Origin: Anaerotignum sp.
Lineage (GTDB): Bacteria; Bacillota; Clostridia; Lachnospirales; Anaerotignaceae
Direction: 5' to 3'
DNA: 14,549 nt
Assembly (NCBI GenBank): GCA_017442465.1
Contig: JAFRZQ010000306.1
Coordinates: 1-14,549, forward strand
The notes under the pieces were generated by a model. That model was not told the origin of the DNA. It searched no databases and saw only the letters and a list, made by a program, of their open reading frames with translations. Shown here one piece after another: positions 7,421-13,956 of this stretch (the first letter of the stretch is position 1; every line of letters begins with the position of its first letter). Both the position numbers and the translations under genes were made by a program.

Positions 7421-8551
7421 ATGAGTAAAGTAGAAGCTATCTTATCCCAACTGAAAGAAGTTGCAGCTAATCCTAAAAAAGCAATGGATGACTATAAAGC
7501 TGAAACAGGTAAAGGCGCTGTAGGTATCATGCCTATCTACGCTCCCGAAGAAATGGTACACGCAACAGGTTACCTGCCTATGGGTATCTGGGGTGCTCAG
7601 GGCAAACAGATCTCCAAAGCACGTACATACCTGCCCGCATTCGCATGCTCTATCATGCAGCAGGTTATGGAACTGCAGTGTGAAGGCGCTTATGATGAAC
7701 TGGCAGCAGTTCTGTTCTCCGTTCCTTGTGACACTCTGAAATGTCTGTCCCAGAAATGGAAAGGCGCTAACGCTGACAAAGTTATCGTATTCACACACCC
7801 TCAGAACAGAGGCCTGGAAGCAGCTAACAAATTCCTGGTAACAGAATATGAACTGGTTAAAGCACAGCTGGAAGCTTACCTGGGCGTTAAAATCACAAAC
7901 GCAGCTCTGGAAAACTCCATCGCTATCTACAACGAAAACAGAGCAGTTATGCGTGAATTCGTTAAAGTAGCAGCTGAATACCCTCAGGTTATCAGCGCTG
8001 TTGACCGTCATGCTGTATTCAAAGCAAGACAGTTCATGCTGAAAGAAAAACACACAGCACTGGTTAAAGAACTGATCGCTGAAGTAAAAGCTATGCCCGT
8101 ACAGCCTTGGGATGGCAAAAAAGTTGTTGTTACAGGTATCATGCTGGAACCCAACCAGGTTCTGGAAATCTTCGACGAATTCAAACTGGCTATCGTTGAT
8201 GACGATCTGGCTCAGGAATCCAGACAGATCCGTGTTGACGTTCTGGACGGCGAAGAAGGCCCTCTGTACAGAATGGCAAAAGCATGGCAGCAGATGTACG
8301 GTTGCTCCGTTGCAACTGATACAAAGAAAGGCAGAGGCAAAATGCTGATCAACAAAGTTGCTCAGACAGAAGCTGACGCAGTTATCGTTGCTATGATGAA
8401 ATTCTGTGATCCCGAAGAATGGGATTACCCTGTATACTACAGAGAATTCGAAGAAAAAGGCATCAAAAACCTGATGATCGAAGTTGACCAGGAAGTTACA
8501 TCCTTCGAACAGGTTAAAACAAGACTGCAGTCCTTCGTAGAAATGCTGTAA
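7421..8551 (+). CDS. lcdB: Lactoyl-CoA dehydratase beta subunit (2-hydroxyacyl-CoA dehydratase, HgdB/LcdB type)
   Basis: The 376-residue partner of LcdA in the Fe-S dehydratase of the acrylate pathway. The family start is clear: AVGIMPIYAPEEMVHATGYLPMGIWGA at about residues 33-60, with LPAFACSIMQQ next. Candidate cluster ligands are Cys76 in FACSIM, Cys103 or Cys108 in VPCDTLKCLSQKWKG, and Cys329 in MKFCDPEEWDYP. This matches the usual three-cysteine pattern in homologues such as 2-hydroxyisocaproyl-CoA dehydratase. The C terminus EVDQEVTSFEQVKTRLQSF is also standard. ATG 7421 has GAGGAGG 7 to 8 bases upstream. LcdA and LcdB are distant relatives of each other. Codon bias is as strong as in lcdA. 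A stem-loop lies 35 bases after the stop, then pct. The alpha and beta labels follow recalled C. propionicum naming. Confidence 0.92.
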   Translation: MSKVEAILSQLKEVAANPKKAMDDYKAETGKGAVGIMPIYAPEEMVHATGYLPMGIWGAQGKQISKARTYLPAFACSIMQQVMELQCEGAYDELAAVLFSVPCDTLKCLSQKWKGANADKVIVFTHPQNRGLEAANKFLVTEYELVKAQLEAYLGVKITNAALENSIAIYNENRAVMREFVKVAAEYPQVISAVDRHAVFKARQFMLKEKHTALVKELIAEVKAMPVQPWDGKKVVVTGIMLEPNQVLEIFDEFKLAIVDDDLAQESRQIRVDVLDGEEGPLYRMAKAWQQMYGCSVATDTKKGRGKMLINKVAQTEADAVIVAMMKFCDPEEWDYPVYYREFEEKGIKNLMIEVDQEVTSFEQVKTRLQSFVEML

Positions 8552-8586
8552 TTCTTACCGCATTATCTCTGACGGAAATGTAAATA

Positions 8587-8625
8587 AACAGGGGTAGGCG
8601 ACTACCCCTGTTCTTCTAATATTTT
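8587..8625 (+). terminator. Stem-loop with GCGA tetraloop between lcdB and pct (weak terminator or RNA-processing element)
   Basis: A perfect 11-base-pair stem (AACAGGGGTAG at 8587-8597 with CTACCCCTGTT at 8602-8612) closes a GCGA loop of the stable GNRA class. The following bases, CTTCTAATATTTT, are T-rich but lack an unbroken U-tract, so termination is probably partial. I see no convincing promoter between it and pct, so pct would depend on read-through. The stem could also protect the 3' end of a processed lcdCAB transcript. Confidence 0.6.
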
Positions 8626-8664
8626 GAAGCAAAACGAAAAAATTTTTATAGGAGGTCTAACATA

Positions 8665-10242
8665 ATGGCTAGACAGGTAAAAATTATCACTGCTGCTGAA
8701 GCTGCTGCGCTGATCAAAAACGGCGATACAGTTACAACAAGTGGTTTCGTAGCATCCGCTATTCCCGAAGCTCTGGACAGAGCTGTTGAAGAAAGATTCC
8801 TGGCAACAGGTGAACCTAGAGATCTGTTCTATGTATACTGCGGTTCTCAGGGTAACAAAGACGGTCGTGGTGCTGAACACTTCGCACACGAAGGTCTGCT
8901 GAAAAGATTCATGGCTGGTCACTGGGCAACAATCCCTGCTATGCAGAAACTGGCTCTGGACAACAAAATCGAAGCTTACAACGTTTCTCAGGGTGCTCTG
9001 TGCCACCTGTTCAGAGACATTGCTGCTCATAGACCCGGCTACCTGACAAAAGTAGGTATGGGTACATTTATCGACCCCAGAAACGGCGGCGGTAAAGTAA
9101 ACGCAAAAACAACAGAAGATTACATCAAACTGGTTAACTTCGAAGGCGAAGACTATCTGTTCTACCCTGCATTCCCTATCAATGTAGCTATGATCAGAGG
9201 TACATACGCTGACGAAGCTGGTAACATCTCCTTCGAAAAAGAAGTTTCTCCTCTGGAAGGTACATCCGTATGCCAGGCTGTTAAAAACAGCGGCGGTATC
9301 GTTATCGTTCAGGTAGAAAAAGTTGTTAAAGCAGGTACACTGGATCCTCGTCTGGTTAAAGTTCCCGGCATCTACGTTGACTACGTAGTAGTTGCTGATC
9401 CTAAAGATCACCAGCAGACACTGGATTGTGATTACGATCCCGCTCTGTCCGGCGAAATGAGAAACCCTGACGTTGCTCCCGCTCCCCTGCCTCTGGACGC
9501 TAAGAAGATCATCGGTCGTCGTGGCGCTCTGGAACTGGAAAAAGACGTTGCAGTTAACCTGGGCGTAGGTGCTCCTGAATACGTTGCTTCCGTAGCTAAC
9601 GAAGAAGGTATCGGCGACTTCATGACACTGACAGTAGAAGGCGGCGCTGTTGGCGGCGTACCCGCTGGCGGTATCAGATTCGGTGCTGCTTACAACGCAG
9701 ACGCACTGCTGGATCAGGGCTACCAGTTCGACTTCTATGATGGCGGCGGTCTGGACCTGTGCTATCTGGGTCTGGCTGAATGTGACCCTAAAGGCTGCAT
9801 CAACGTTTCCAGATTCGGTCCTCGTATCGCTGGTTGCGGTGGTTTCATCAACATCACACAGTGCACACCTAAAGTATTCTTCTGCGGTACATTTACAGCA
9901 GGCGGTCTGAAAGTTAAAGTTGAAGACGGCAAAGTTGTAATCGTACAGGAAGGTAAACAGAAAAAATTCGTTAAATCTGTTGAACAGATCACATTCAACG
10001 GCGACATCGCTAACGAACGTGGTCAGCAGGTTATGTACATGACAGAAAGATGCGTATTCGTTCTGAAAGAAGACGGCCTGCACCTGACAGAAATCGCTCC
10101 TGGTATCGATCTGCAGACACAGATCCTGGATCAGATGGAATTCGAACCTATCGTTGATAGAGACGAAAACGGCGAAATCAAACTGATGCCTGCTGCTCTG
10201 TTTGCACCCGGTCTGATGGGCCTGAAAGAAATGAAAGCTTGA
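8665..10242 (+). CDS. pct: Propionyl-CoA:lactate CoA-transferase (propionate CoA-transferase)
   Basis: A family I CoA-transferase of 525 residues that moves CoA from propionyl-CoA or acetyl-CoA to (R)-lactate and other short acids through an enzyme-bound glutamyl-CoA thioester. The catalytic residue is Glu325 in TLTVEGGAVGGVPAGG, equivalent to Glu324 of C. propionicum Pct, with one extra residue at the N terminus here. Other family segments are TVTTSGFVASAIPEALDRA near the start, the GAEHFAHEGLLKR segment, CGSQGNKDGRG, and GAPEYVASVANEEG. The alpha-like and beta-like halves are fused in one chain, as in all Pct enzymes. ATG 8665 has AGGAGGT 8 bases upstream. It follows the dehydratase genes and ends the operon at a strong terminator, so it both starts and closes the acrylate cycle. 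Codon use is highly biased: no TTA, CTA or TCA codon occurs over most of the gene. Confidence 0.96.
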   Translation: MARQVKIITAAEAAALIKNGDTVTTSGFVASAIPEALDRAVEERFLATGEPRDLFYVYCGSQGNKDGRGAEHFAHEGLLKRFMAGHWATIPAMQKLALDNKIEAYNVSQGALCHLFRDIAAHRPGYLTKVGMGTFIDPRNGGGKVNAKTTEDYIKLVNFEGEDYLFYPAFPINVAMIRGTYADEAGNISFEKEVSPLEGTSVCQAVKNSGGIVIVQVEKVVKAGTLDPRLVKVPGIYVDYVVVADPKDHQQTLDCDYDPALSGEMRNPDVAPAPLPLDAKKIIGRRGALELEKDVAVNLGVGAPEYVASVANEEGIGDFMTLTVEGGAVGGVPAGGIRFGAAYNADALLDQGYQFDFYDGGGLDLCYLGLAECDPKGCINVSRFGPRIAGCGGFINITQCTPKVFFCGTFTAGGLKVKVEDGKVVIVQEGKQKKFVKSVEQITFNGDIANERGQQVMYMTERCVFVLKEDGLHLTEIAPGIDLQTQILDQMEFEPIVDRDENGEIKLMPAALFAPGLMGLKEMKA

Positions 10243-10281
10243 TTTTTAACAGAATCTTCTAAATTTCATACATAAAAATTT

Positions 10282-10311
10282 GCCCTCGTCCTTATGGACG
10301 GGGGCTTTTTT
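10282..10311 (+). terminator. Strong intrinsic terminator of the acrylate operon, overlapping the convergent gene
   Basis: GCCCTCGTCC at 10282-10291 pairs with GGACGGGGGC at 10296-10305 over 10 bases with one T-G pair and a 4-base loop, followed by six T. On the minus strand the same hairpin is followed by AAATTTTTATG, so it may act in both directions. The last codons of the convergent FAD-Rieske gene lie inside it. Confidence 0.9.
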
Positions 10312-11749
10312 CATTTTTCTTTATTGTAATATTTATCTGGGCAGGATTGTTGATCAGATTTCCGCGGAAATCAAAACGAGAACCATGACAGGGACAATCC
10401 CAGCTTTTTTCGTCAGGATTCCAATCCAGCTGACATCCAAGGTGAGGGCAGCGAATATCTACTGTGTGGATTTCTCCATTTTCATCTTTGTATACGCCTG
10501 TTTTTTCTCCATTAATTTCTATAATACCGCCGTGTCCTGCGGGAAGTTCTGATGCGGTTTCTTCGGGAAGTTTGAAGAATCTTTTTATATAAGTTTTTGT
10601 GGCCTCCTTCATTTCGCAGGCAATTCCCTCTACAGCATCCATAGAAAAACGTTGTGGATCGAAAACATCTGCATAAGGGTTTTTCTTGCCACAGATCATA
10701 TCTCGAATGATCATTGCTGAAACCATGGAAGATGTCATTCCCCATTTCTGAAAGCCGGTAGCAACATACCAATAAGGCTTTGCAGATGCATATTGTCCAA
10801 TGTAGGGAATACCATCAGCGGGTATACAGTCCTGGGCAGACCAGTGGGCGATTTCTTTGGCATTGGGGAAAAGTTCTTTTGCTTTATTGCGCAGATTATC
10901 ATATCTGCCGCCGTTCTTATTTTCTCCTGTACGATGTCCCTCGCCGCCGAATAACAAGTAGTTTTTGTATTTTCGGAAAGAATAGATGATCTCTCCGTTG
11001 CCAAGATACATACCATCCGAAGGAACAGCATTTTCCAAAGCCAGCACATAAGAACGGTCCTGATGCAGCCGCATGAAGTATAATCCCGGAAAATTGATGA
11101 AGGGATAGTGGGTTGCGAAAACAATATGTTCTGCTGTAACAGTAGCTTTTGGAGTTTTCAGAAGATGTTCTTCTACGGAAAGAACAGGCGTCTTTTCGTA
11201 TATTTCCAGATTATCCGAGAGATGTTTGATAAATTTCAAAGGATGAAACTGGGCTTGATTGTTGAAACGCACAGCATAAACATTTTCAAATGGCAGAGGA
11301 ATCTGTTCTGTGAGAGACGCGGGCAGTCCAAGGGAAACAGCGGCATCGACCTCTGCTTGCAATTTGTTTTTGTCTTTCGCGTAAATATATGCACTGGTTT
11401 CTTCAAAATCGCAGTCAATATTTTCATTTTTAATTAGGTTTCGGTACATCTCAATAGCTGTTTCGTTTGCCATAGCATACTGACGGGCTTTTTCTGTTCC
11501 GAAAGTTTCAATCAGATTTGCGTAGATCAAATCGTGTTGAGAAGTGATTTTTGCGGTTGTGTTTTTTGTTTGTCCGCTAGCAATGCGATCTGCGTCCAGA
11601 ACGATTACATTTTTCCCTGCTTTTTGAAGAAGATAAGCAATTAGGATTCCTGCCATTCCTGCACCAATGACAGCAACTTCTGTTTCCAGATCGTTCTGTA
11701 ATGGTTTGCGGTGGGGGATAGAGCAGGTTTTTGTCCAAATAGATTCCAT
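10292..11749 (-). CDS. FAD-dependent oxidoreductase with C-terminal Rieske [2Fe-2S] domain
   Basis: A 485-residue predicted cytoplasmic flavoprotein. The N-terminal part is a DAO/glycine-oxidase-like fold with the FAD dinucleotide motif VAVIGAGMAGILIAYLL at about residues 25-41. The middle has family segments such as VFATHYPFINFPGLYFMRL and YWYVATGFQKWGMTSSMVSA. The last 75 residues are a Rieske domain: ligands Cys434 and His436 in CPHLGC, and Cys452 and His455 in CPCHGS. Cys439 and Cys454 are placed for the disulfide seen in many Rieske proteins. The start is supported by TAGGAGG a few bases upstream. It resembles B. subtilis YhfW, whose reaction is unknown to me. It diverges from rubrerythrin, which hints at a redox-stress role, but that is inference. 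Its last codons lie within the pct terminator. Confidence 0.9.
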   Translation of the reverse strand: MESIWTKTCSIPHRKPLQNDLETEVAVIGAGMAGILIAYLLQKAGKNVIVLDADRIASGQTKNTTAKITSQHDLIYANLIETFGTEKARQYAMANETAIEMYRNLIKNENIDCDFEETSAYIYAKDKNKLQAEVDAAVSLGLPASLTEQIPLPFENVYAVRFNNQAQFHPLKFIKHLSDNLEIYEKTPVLSVEEHLLKTPKATVTAEHIVFATHYPFINFPGLYFMRLHQDRSYVLALENAVPSDGMYLGNGEIIYSFRKYKNYLLFGGEGHRTGENKNGGRYDNLRNKAKELFPNAKEIAHWSAQDCIPADGIPYIGQYASAKPYWYVATGFQKWGMTSSMVSAMIIRDMICGKKNPYADVFDPQRFSMDAVEGIACEMKEATKTYIKRFFKLPEETASELPAGHGGIIEINGEKTGVYKDENGEIHTVDIRCPHLGCQLDWNPDEKSWDCPCHGSRFDFRGNLINNPAQINITIKKNEKSPRP

Positions 11750-11850
11750 AGGGGCCTCCTAAGATGTTTTTTCTTAACATTTCAGGATTTTTTTGTTTTT
11801 TGCATGGGAAATACAGGAATAAAAGAAGGTTAAAGGAATAATGATCTTGA

Positions 11851-11872
11851 TTTTATCCATATTAAGATAAAA
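11851..11872 (+). promoter_or_regulatory. Inverted repeat touching the ribosome-binding site of the rubrerythrin gene
   Basis: TTTTATC at 11851-11857 and GATAAAA at 11866-11872 are perfect 7-base inverted repeats around an 8-base spacer. The right arm runs into AGGAGG at 11872-11877. It could be an operator in the 135-base divergent region or a weak RNA hairpin limiting ribosome access. It does not match the PerR box consensus well. I found no convincing -35/-10 pair for either flanking gene. Confidence 0.4.
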
Positions 11873-11884
11873 GGAGGAATGGAA

Positions 11885-12475
11885 ATGGACTTTAAGAACA
11901 GCGAAACAAGGGAAAACCTGATGCGGGCTTTTGCAGGAGAAAGCCAGGCCAGAAACCGATATACCTTTGCGGCAGAGCAGGCGAAAGAGCAGAAACTGCA
12001 TGTGGTTGAAGCAGTATTCAGATTTACGGCGGATCAGGAAAAGGAGCATGCGGAAATATTCTATAATCACCTGAAAGAACTGGCAGGAGAAAATGTGCAC
12101 ATCGACGGCAGTTATCCGGTAGATATCTATGAAACAGTACTGGAAGTATTGAAAGCGGCCGAGCATAATGAATATGAGGAATTTGATCCTGTATACAAAA
12201 CATTTGGAGATAAGGCAATGCAGGAAGGGTTTCCAAAAGTTGCAGCATCTTTTCATCAGATCGCTAAGATTGAAAAGGTGCATGGGGAGCGATTCGGGGA
12301 ACTGGCAAAACAGCTGGAAGAAGGGAAGCTGTTTGTTTCTGATGTGGAATGCAAATGGATGTGCCTGAACTGCGGGTTTGTGTTTGAAGGGAAGGAAGTA
12401 CCGCAGCAGTGCCCTGTCTGTCAGCATGACAAAGGATATTTTATTCGTTTTGCATTGGCGCCGTACACAGCATAA
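11885..12475 (+). CDS. rbr: Rubrerythrin
   Basis: A 196-residue cytoplasmic non-heme iron peroxidase that reduces hydrogen peroxide in anaerobes. The ferritin-like four-helix domain holds the diiron ligands: Glu19 in AGESQARNRY, Glu52 and His55 in DQEKEHAE, Glu93 and Glu96 in EHNEYEE, and Glu130 with His133 in KIEKVHGERF. The C-terminal rubredoxin domain binds one iron through Cys160 and Cys163 in CLNCGF and Cys176 and Cys179 in CPVC. I chose ATG 11885 because AGGAGG at 11872-11877 is 7 bases upstream. An in-frame ATG at 11879 is only 1 base from that site. Length is normal for the classical rubrerythrin type. It is likely monocistronic, ends in a terminator, and diverges from the FAD-Rieske gene. 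Confidence 0.96.
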   Translation: MDFKNSETRENLMRAFAGESQARNRYTFAAEQAKEQKLHVVEAVFRFTADQEKEHAEIFYNHLKELAGENVHIDGSYPVDIYETVLEVLKAAEHNEYEEFDPVYKTFGDKAMQEGFPKVAASFHQIAKIEKVHGERFGELAKQLEEGKLFVSDVECKWMCLNCGFVFEGKEVPQQCPVCQHDKGYFIRFALAPYTA

Positions 12476-12479
12476 AAAT

Positions 12480-12510
12480 AAGCCCCCTTTTTATCAGGGG
12501 GCTTGTTTAT
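12480..12510. terminator. Bidirectional terminator between rubrerythrin and the DUF4317 gene
   Basis: AAGCCCCCT at 12480-12488 pairs perfectly with AGGGGGCTT at 12496-12504 around a 7-base loop. On the plus strand TGTTTAT follows. On the minus strand the tail is ATTTTTAT, a better U-tract. It lies between two convergent genes and can serve both. Confidence 0.85.
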
Positions 12511-12512
12511 AG

Positions 12513-13742
12513 TTAAAAAGGAGCATTTTCGATTTCGCTGCCGTTGATGGTGGCTTTCTCATCATCTTCCAGAGGAATGATGATGCATTTTTTGCCATTG
12601 ATGATTTCTGTTTTGATCACAGGCAGTTTTTCGGGGGAAACAGTCAGAATGATTTCTTTTTCGGCTGCTTCTGCAGGAATTTCCTTTTCTTCCAGCTGCT
12701 GCTTCAGGGATTCTACTTCCAGAGCCAGAATCTCTGCCTTTTTCTGAGCTGCCCGGGCGTTCAGGGCTTTGTTATCAATAAGATTTTCTGCCAGGGGAGG
12801 GGTGTCTCCAAATTCTTCCTGACAGATTTCTTCAACTTTGGCGATCACATCTTCGGAAAGACCTTTATCAGCCATGACTTCCCGGATAGAGGAAGATGTC
12901 AGAAAAACAGGTTCGTTTTCAAATACGTTTTTGTGTTCATCCACCATATCACTCAGATCTTGCTGGATATCCAGGATGATATCCTTTGCGTCTTCTGCTT
13001 CTGCAGAAATGACTTCTTTCAGAATGGAATGGAAGACCTTTTTTTCTTCTGCGGCAGTACGTTTTGGTTCGCAGCCCAATGCTTCACGCATAAAATCAGG
13101 CTGAGCCTTTTTGGCATCTTTCACAAAATAACCCATGGCATTCACATCACTGCTTCTGTCAGAAAAGGCGGGAAACAGGAAACCTGTTTCGGGTACGGAA
13201 ACCACCCAGTCACGAATACGGGGAGCGATCACATTCTTATCTTTATGATACCCCAGGCCGGCCTTTGTCAATTCTACGGGACAGATGGCACAGAGAATGT
13301 ATTCATAGACCTCTTCGGATTCATCCAGTTTGTTATTATCGGTTGTTTTCAGAGGAACGTCATAGGCATCATGGAACAGAAGGATCAGATAATTCCCTGC
13401 GTAGTCATATTCTTTAATGATGCGTTCATACAGTACATCCAGAAGACCGTCAGACTTCAGGCCGCTATCACGCAGACCGAGGAAGAATTTTTGGGCTTCG
13501 GTACCTTCTTCGTCCTTCAGGAAAGAGAGCTCCAGAAGGTTATTACCGATGGTGCCGGAGAGCGCTTTTTTGGCGATTTCCAGATATTTATAAAATTCCT
13601 CCTCATCCAGGCTGAGGAATGTTTCATTCATATGTAATACAATGTTTTTCTGGCTGTCTACATAGCAGCCGCGCATTTTTGTAAAGGTGCAGCCATCTTT
13701 TTTCAGACGGCGTTTCAGTTCAAGGATATCTTTTTTCTGCAT
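12513..13742 (-). CDS. DUF4317 family protein, function unknown
   Basis: A 409-residue protein with no signal peptide or membrane segment. I recognise the DUF4317 family of Clostridia from the start (KKDILELKRRLKKDGCTFTK), the GTIGNNLLELSF segment, the YDYAGNYLILLFHDAYDVP segment, DNNKLDESEEVYEYILCAICPV, and the IRDWVVSVPETGFLFPAFSDRS motif. No catalytic or nucleotide-binding motif is evident. From about residue 320 the sequence is rich in Glu, Lys and Ala (NARAAQKKAEILALEVESL) and probably forms a coiled coil, followed by a short beta-rich tail. ATG 13742 follows AAAGGGAAA, a weaker ribosome site than its neighbours have. It has its own near-consensus promoter and a terminator, so it is a single-gene unit. 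The family is called by recall and no function is known to me. Confidence 0.88.
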   Translation of the reverse strand: MQKKDILELKRRLKKDGCTFTKMRGCYVDSQKNIVLHMNETFLSLDEEEFYKYLEIAKKALSGTIGNNLLELSFLKDEEGTEAQKFFLGLRDSGLKSDGLLDVLYERIIKEYDYAGNYLILLFHDAYDVPLKTTDNNKLDESEEVYEYILCAICPVELTKAGLGYHKDKNVIAPRIRDWVVSVPETGFLFPAFSDRSSDVNAMGYFVKDAKKAQPDFMREALGCEPKRTAAEEKKVFHSILKEVISAEAEDAKDIILDIQQDLSDMVDEHKNVFENEPVFLTSSSIREVMADKGLSEDVIAKVEEICQEEFGDTPPLAENLIDNKALNARAAQKKAEILALEVESLKQQLEEKEIPAEAAEKEIILTVSPEKLPVIKTEIINGKKCIIIPLEDDEKATINGSEIENAPF

Positions 13743-13781
13743 AGTATTTCCCTTTCTACCACAAGAGTCATTTGTCCCATC

Positions 13782-13810
13782 ATTATATCGATTTTGAGAA
13801 AACTCTGCAA
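13782..13810 (-). promoter_or_regulatory. Sigma-A-type promoter of the DUF4317 gene
   Basis: Read on the minus strand, TTGCAG (13810-13805) and TATAAT (13787-13782) are separated by 17 bases. This places the start of transcription near 13775, about 33 bases before the ATG at 13742. It is near-consensus. Confidence 0.8.
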
Positions 13811-13876
13811 GACTTTCGATTTGTTGATCTTTACTGTAAATTTTCGGTAAAAATATACAAAAACACTGGGAAAGGA

Positions 13877-13905
13877 TTCCATTTTATGGCATTCTGTGCT
13901 ATGCT
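13877..13905 (+). promoter_or_regulatory. Possible promoter of the secreted nucleotidase gene
   Basis: An extended -10 (TGCTATGCT, with the hexamer TATGCT at 13900-13905) lies 17 bases after a poor -35 (TTCCAT at 13877-13882). Distance to the ATG is about 45 bases. It is supported only by the -10 and its position. Confidence 0.35.
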
Positions 13906-13956
13906 TTGTGTGTATGTTATTAAACCTTTTATGATGAAAAAAAGGAGGAGTACAAC

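Noticed and set aside
8602..10083. 493-codon antisense frame over pct
   Set aside because: It is in codon register with pct and is explained by the absence of TTA, CTA and TCA codons in the sense gene. The peptide matches no family and is full of Cys, Phe and Val.
11879..11884. ATG 11879 as rubrerythrin start
   Set aside because: It is 1 base after AGGAGG. ATG 11885 is 7 bases away and gives the usual rubrerythrin N terminus.
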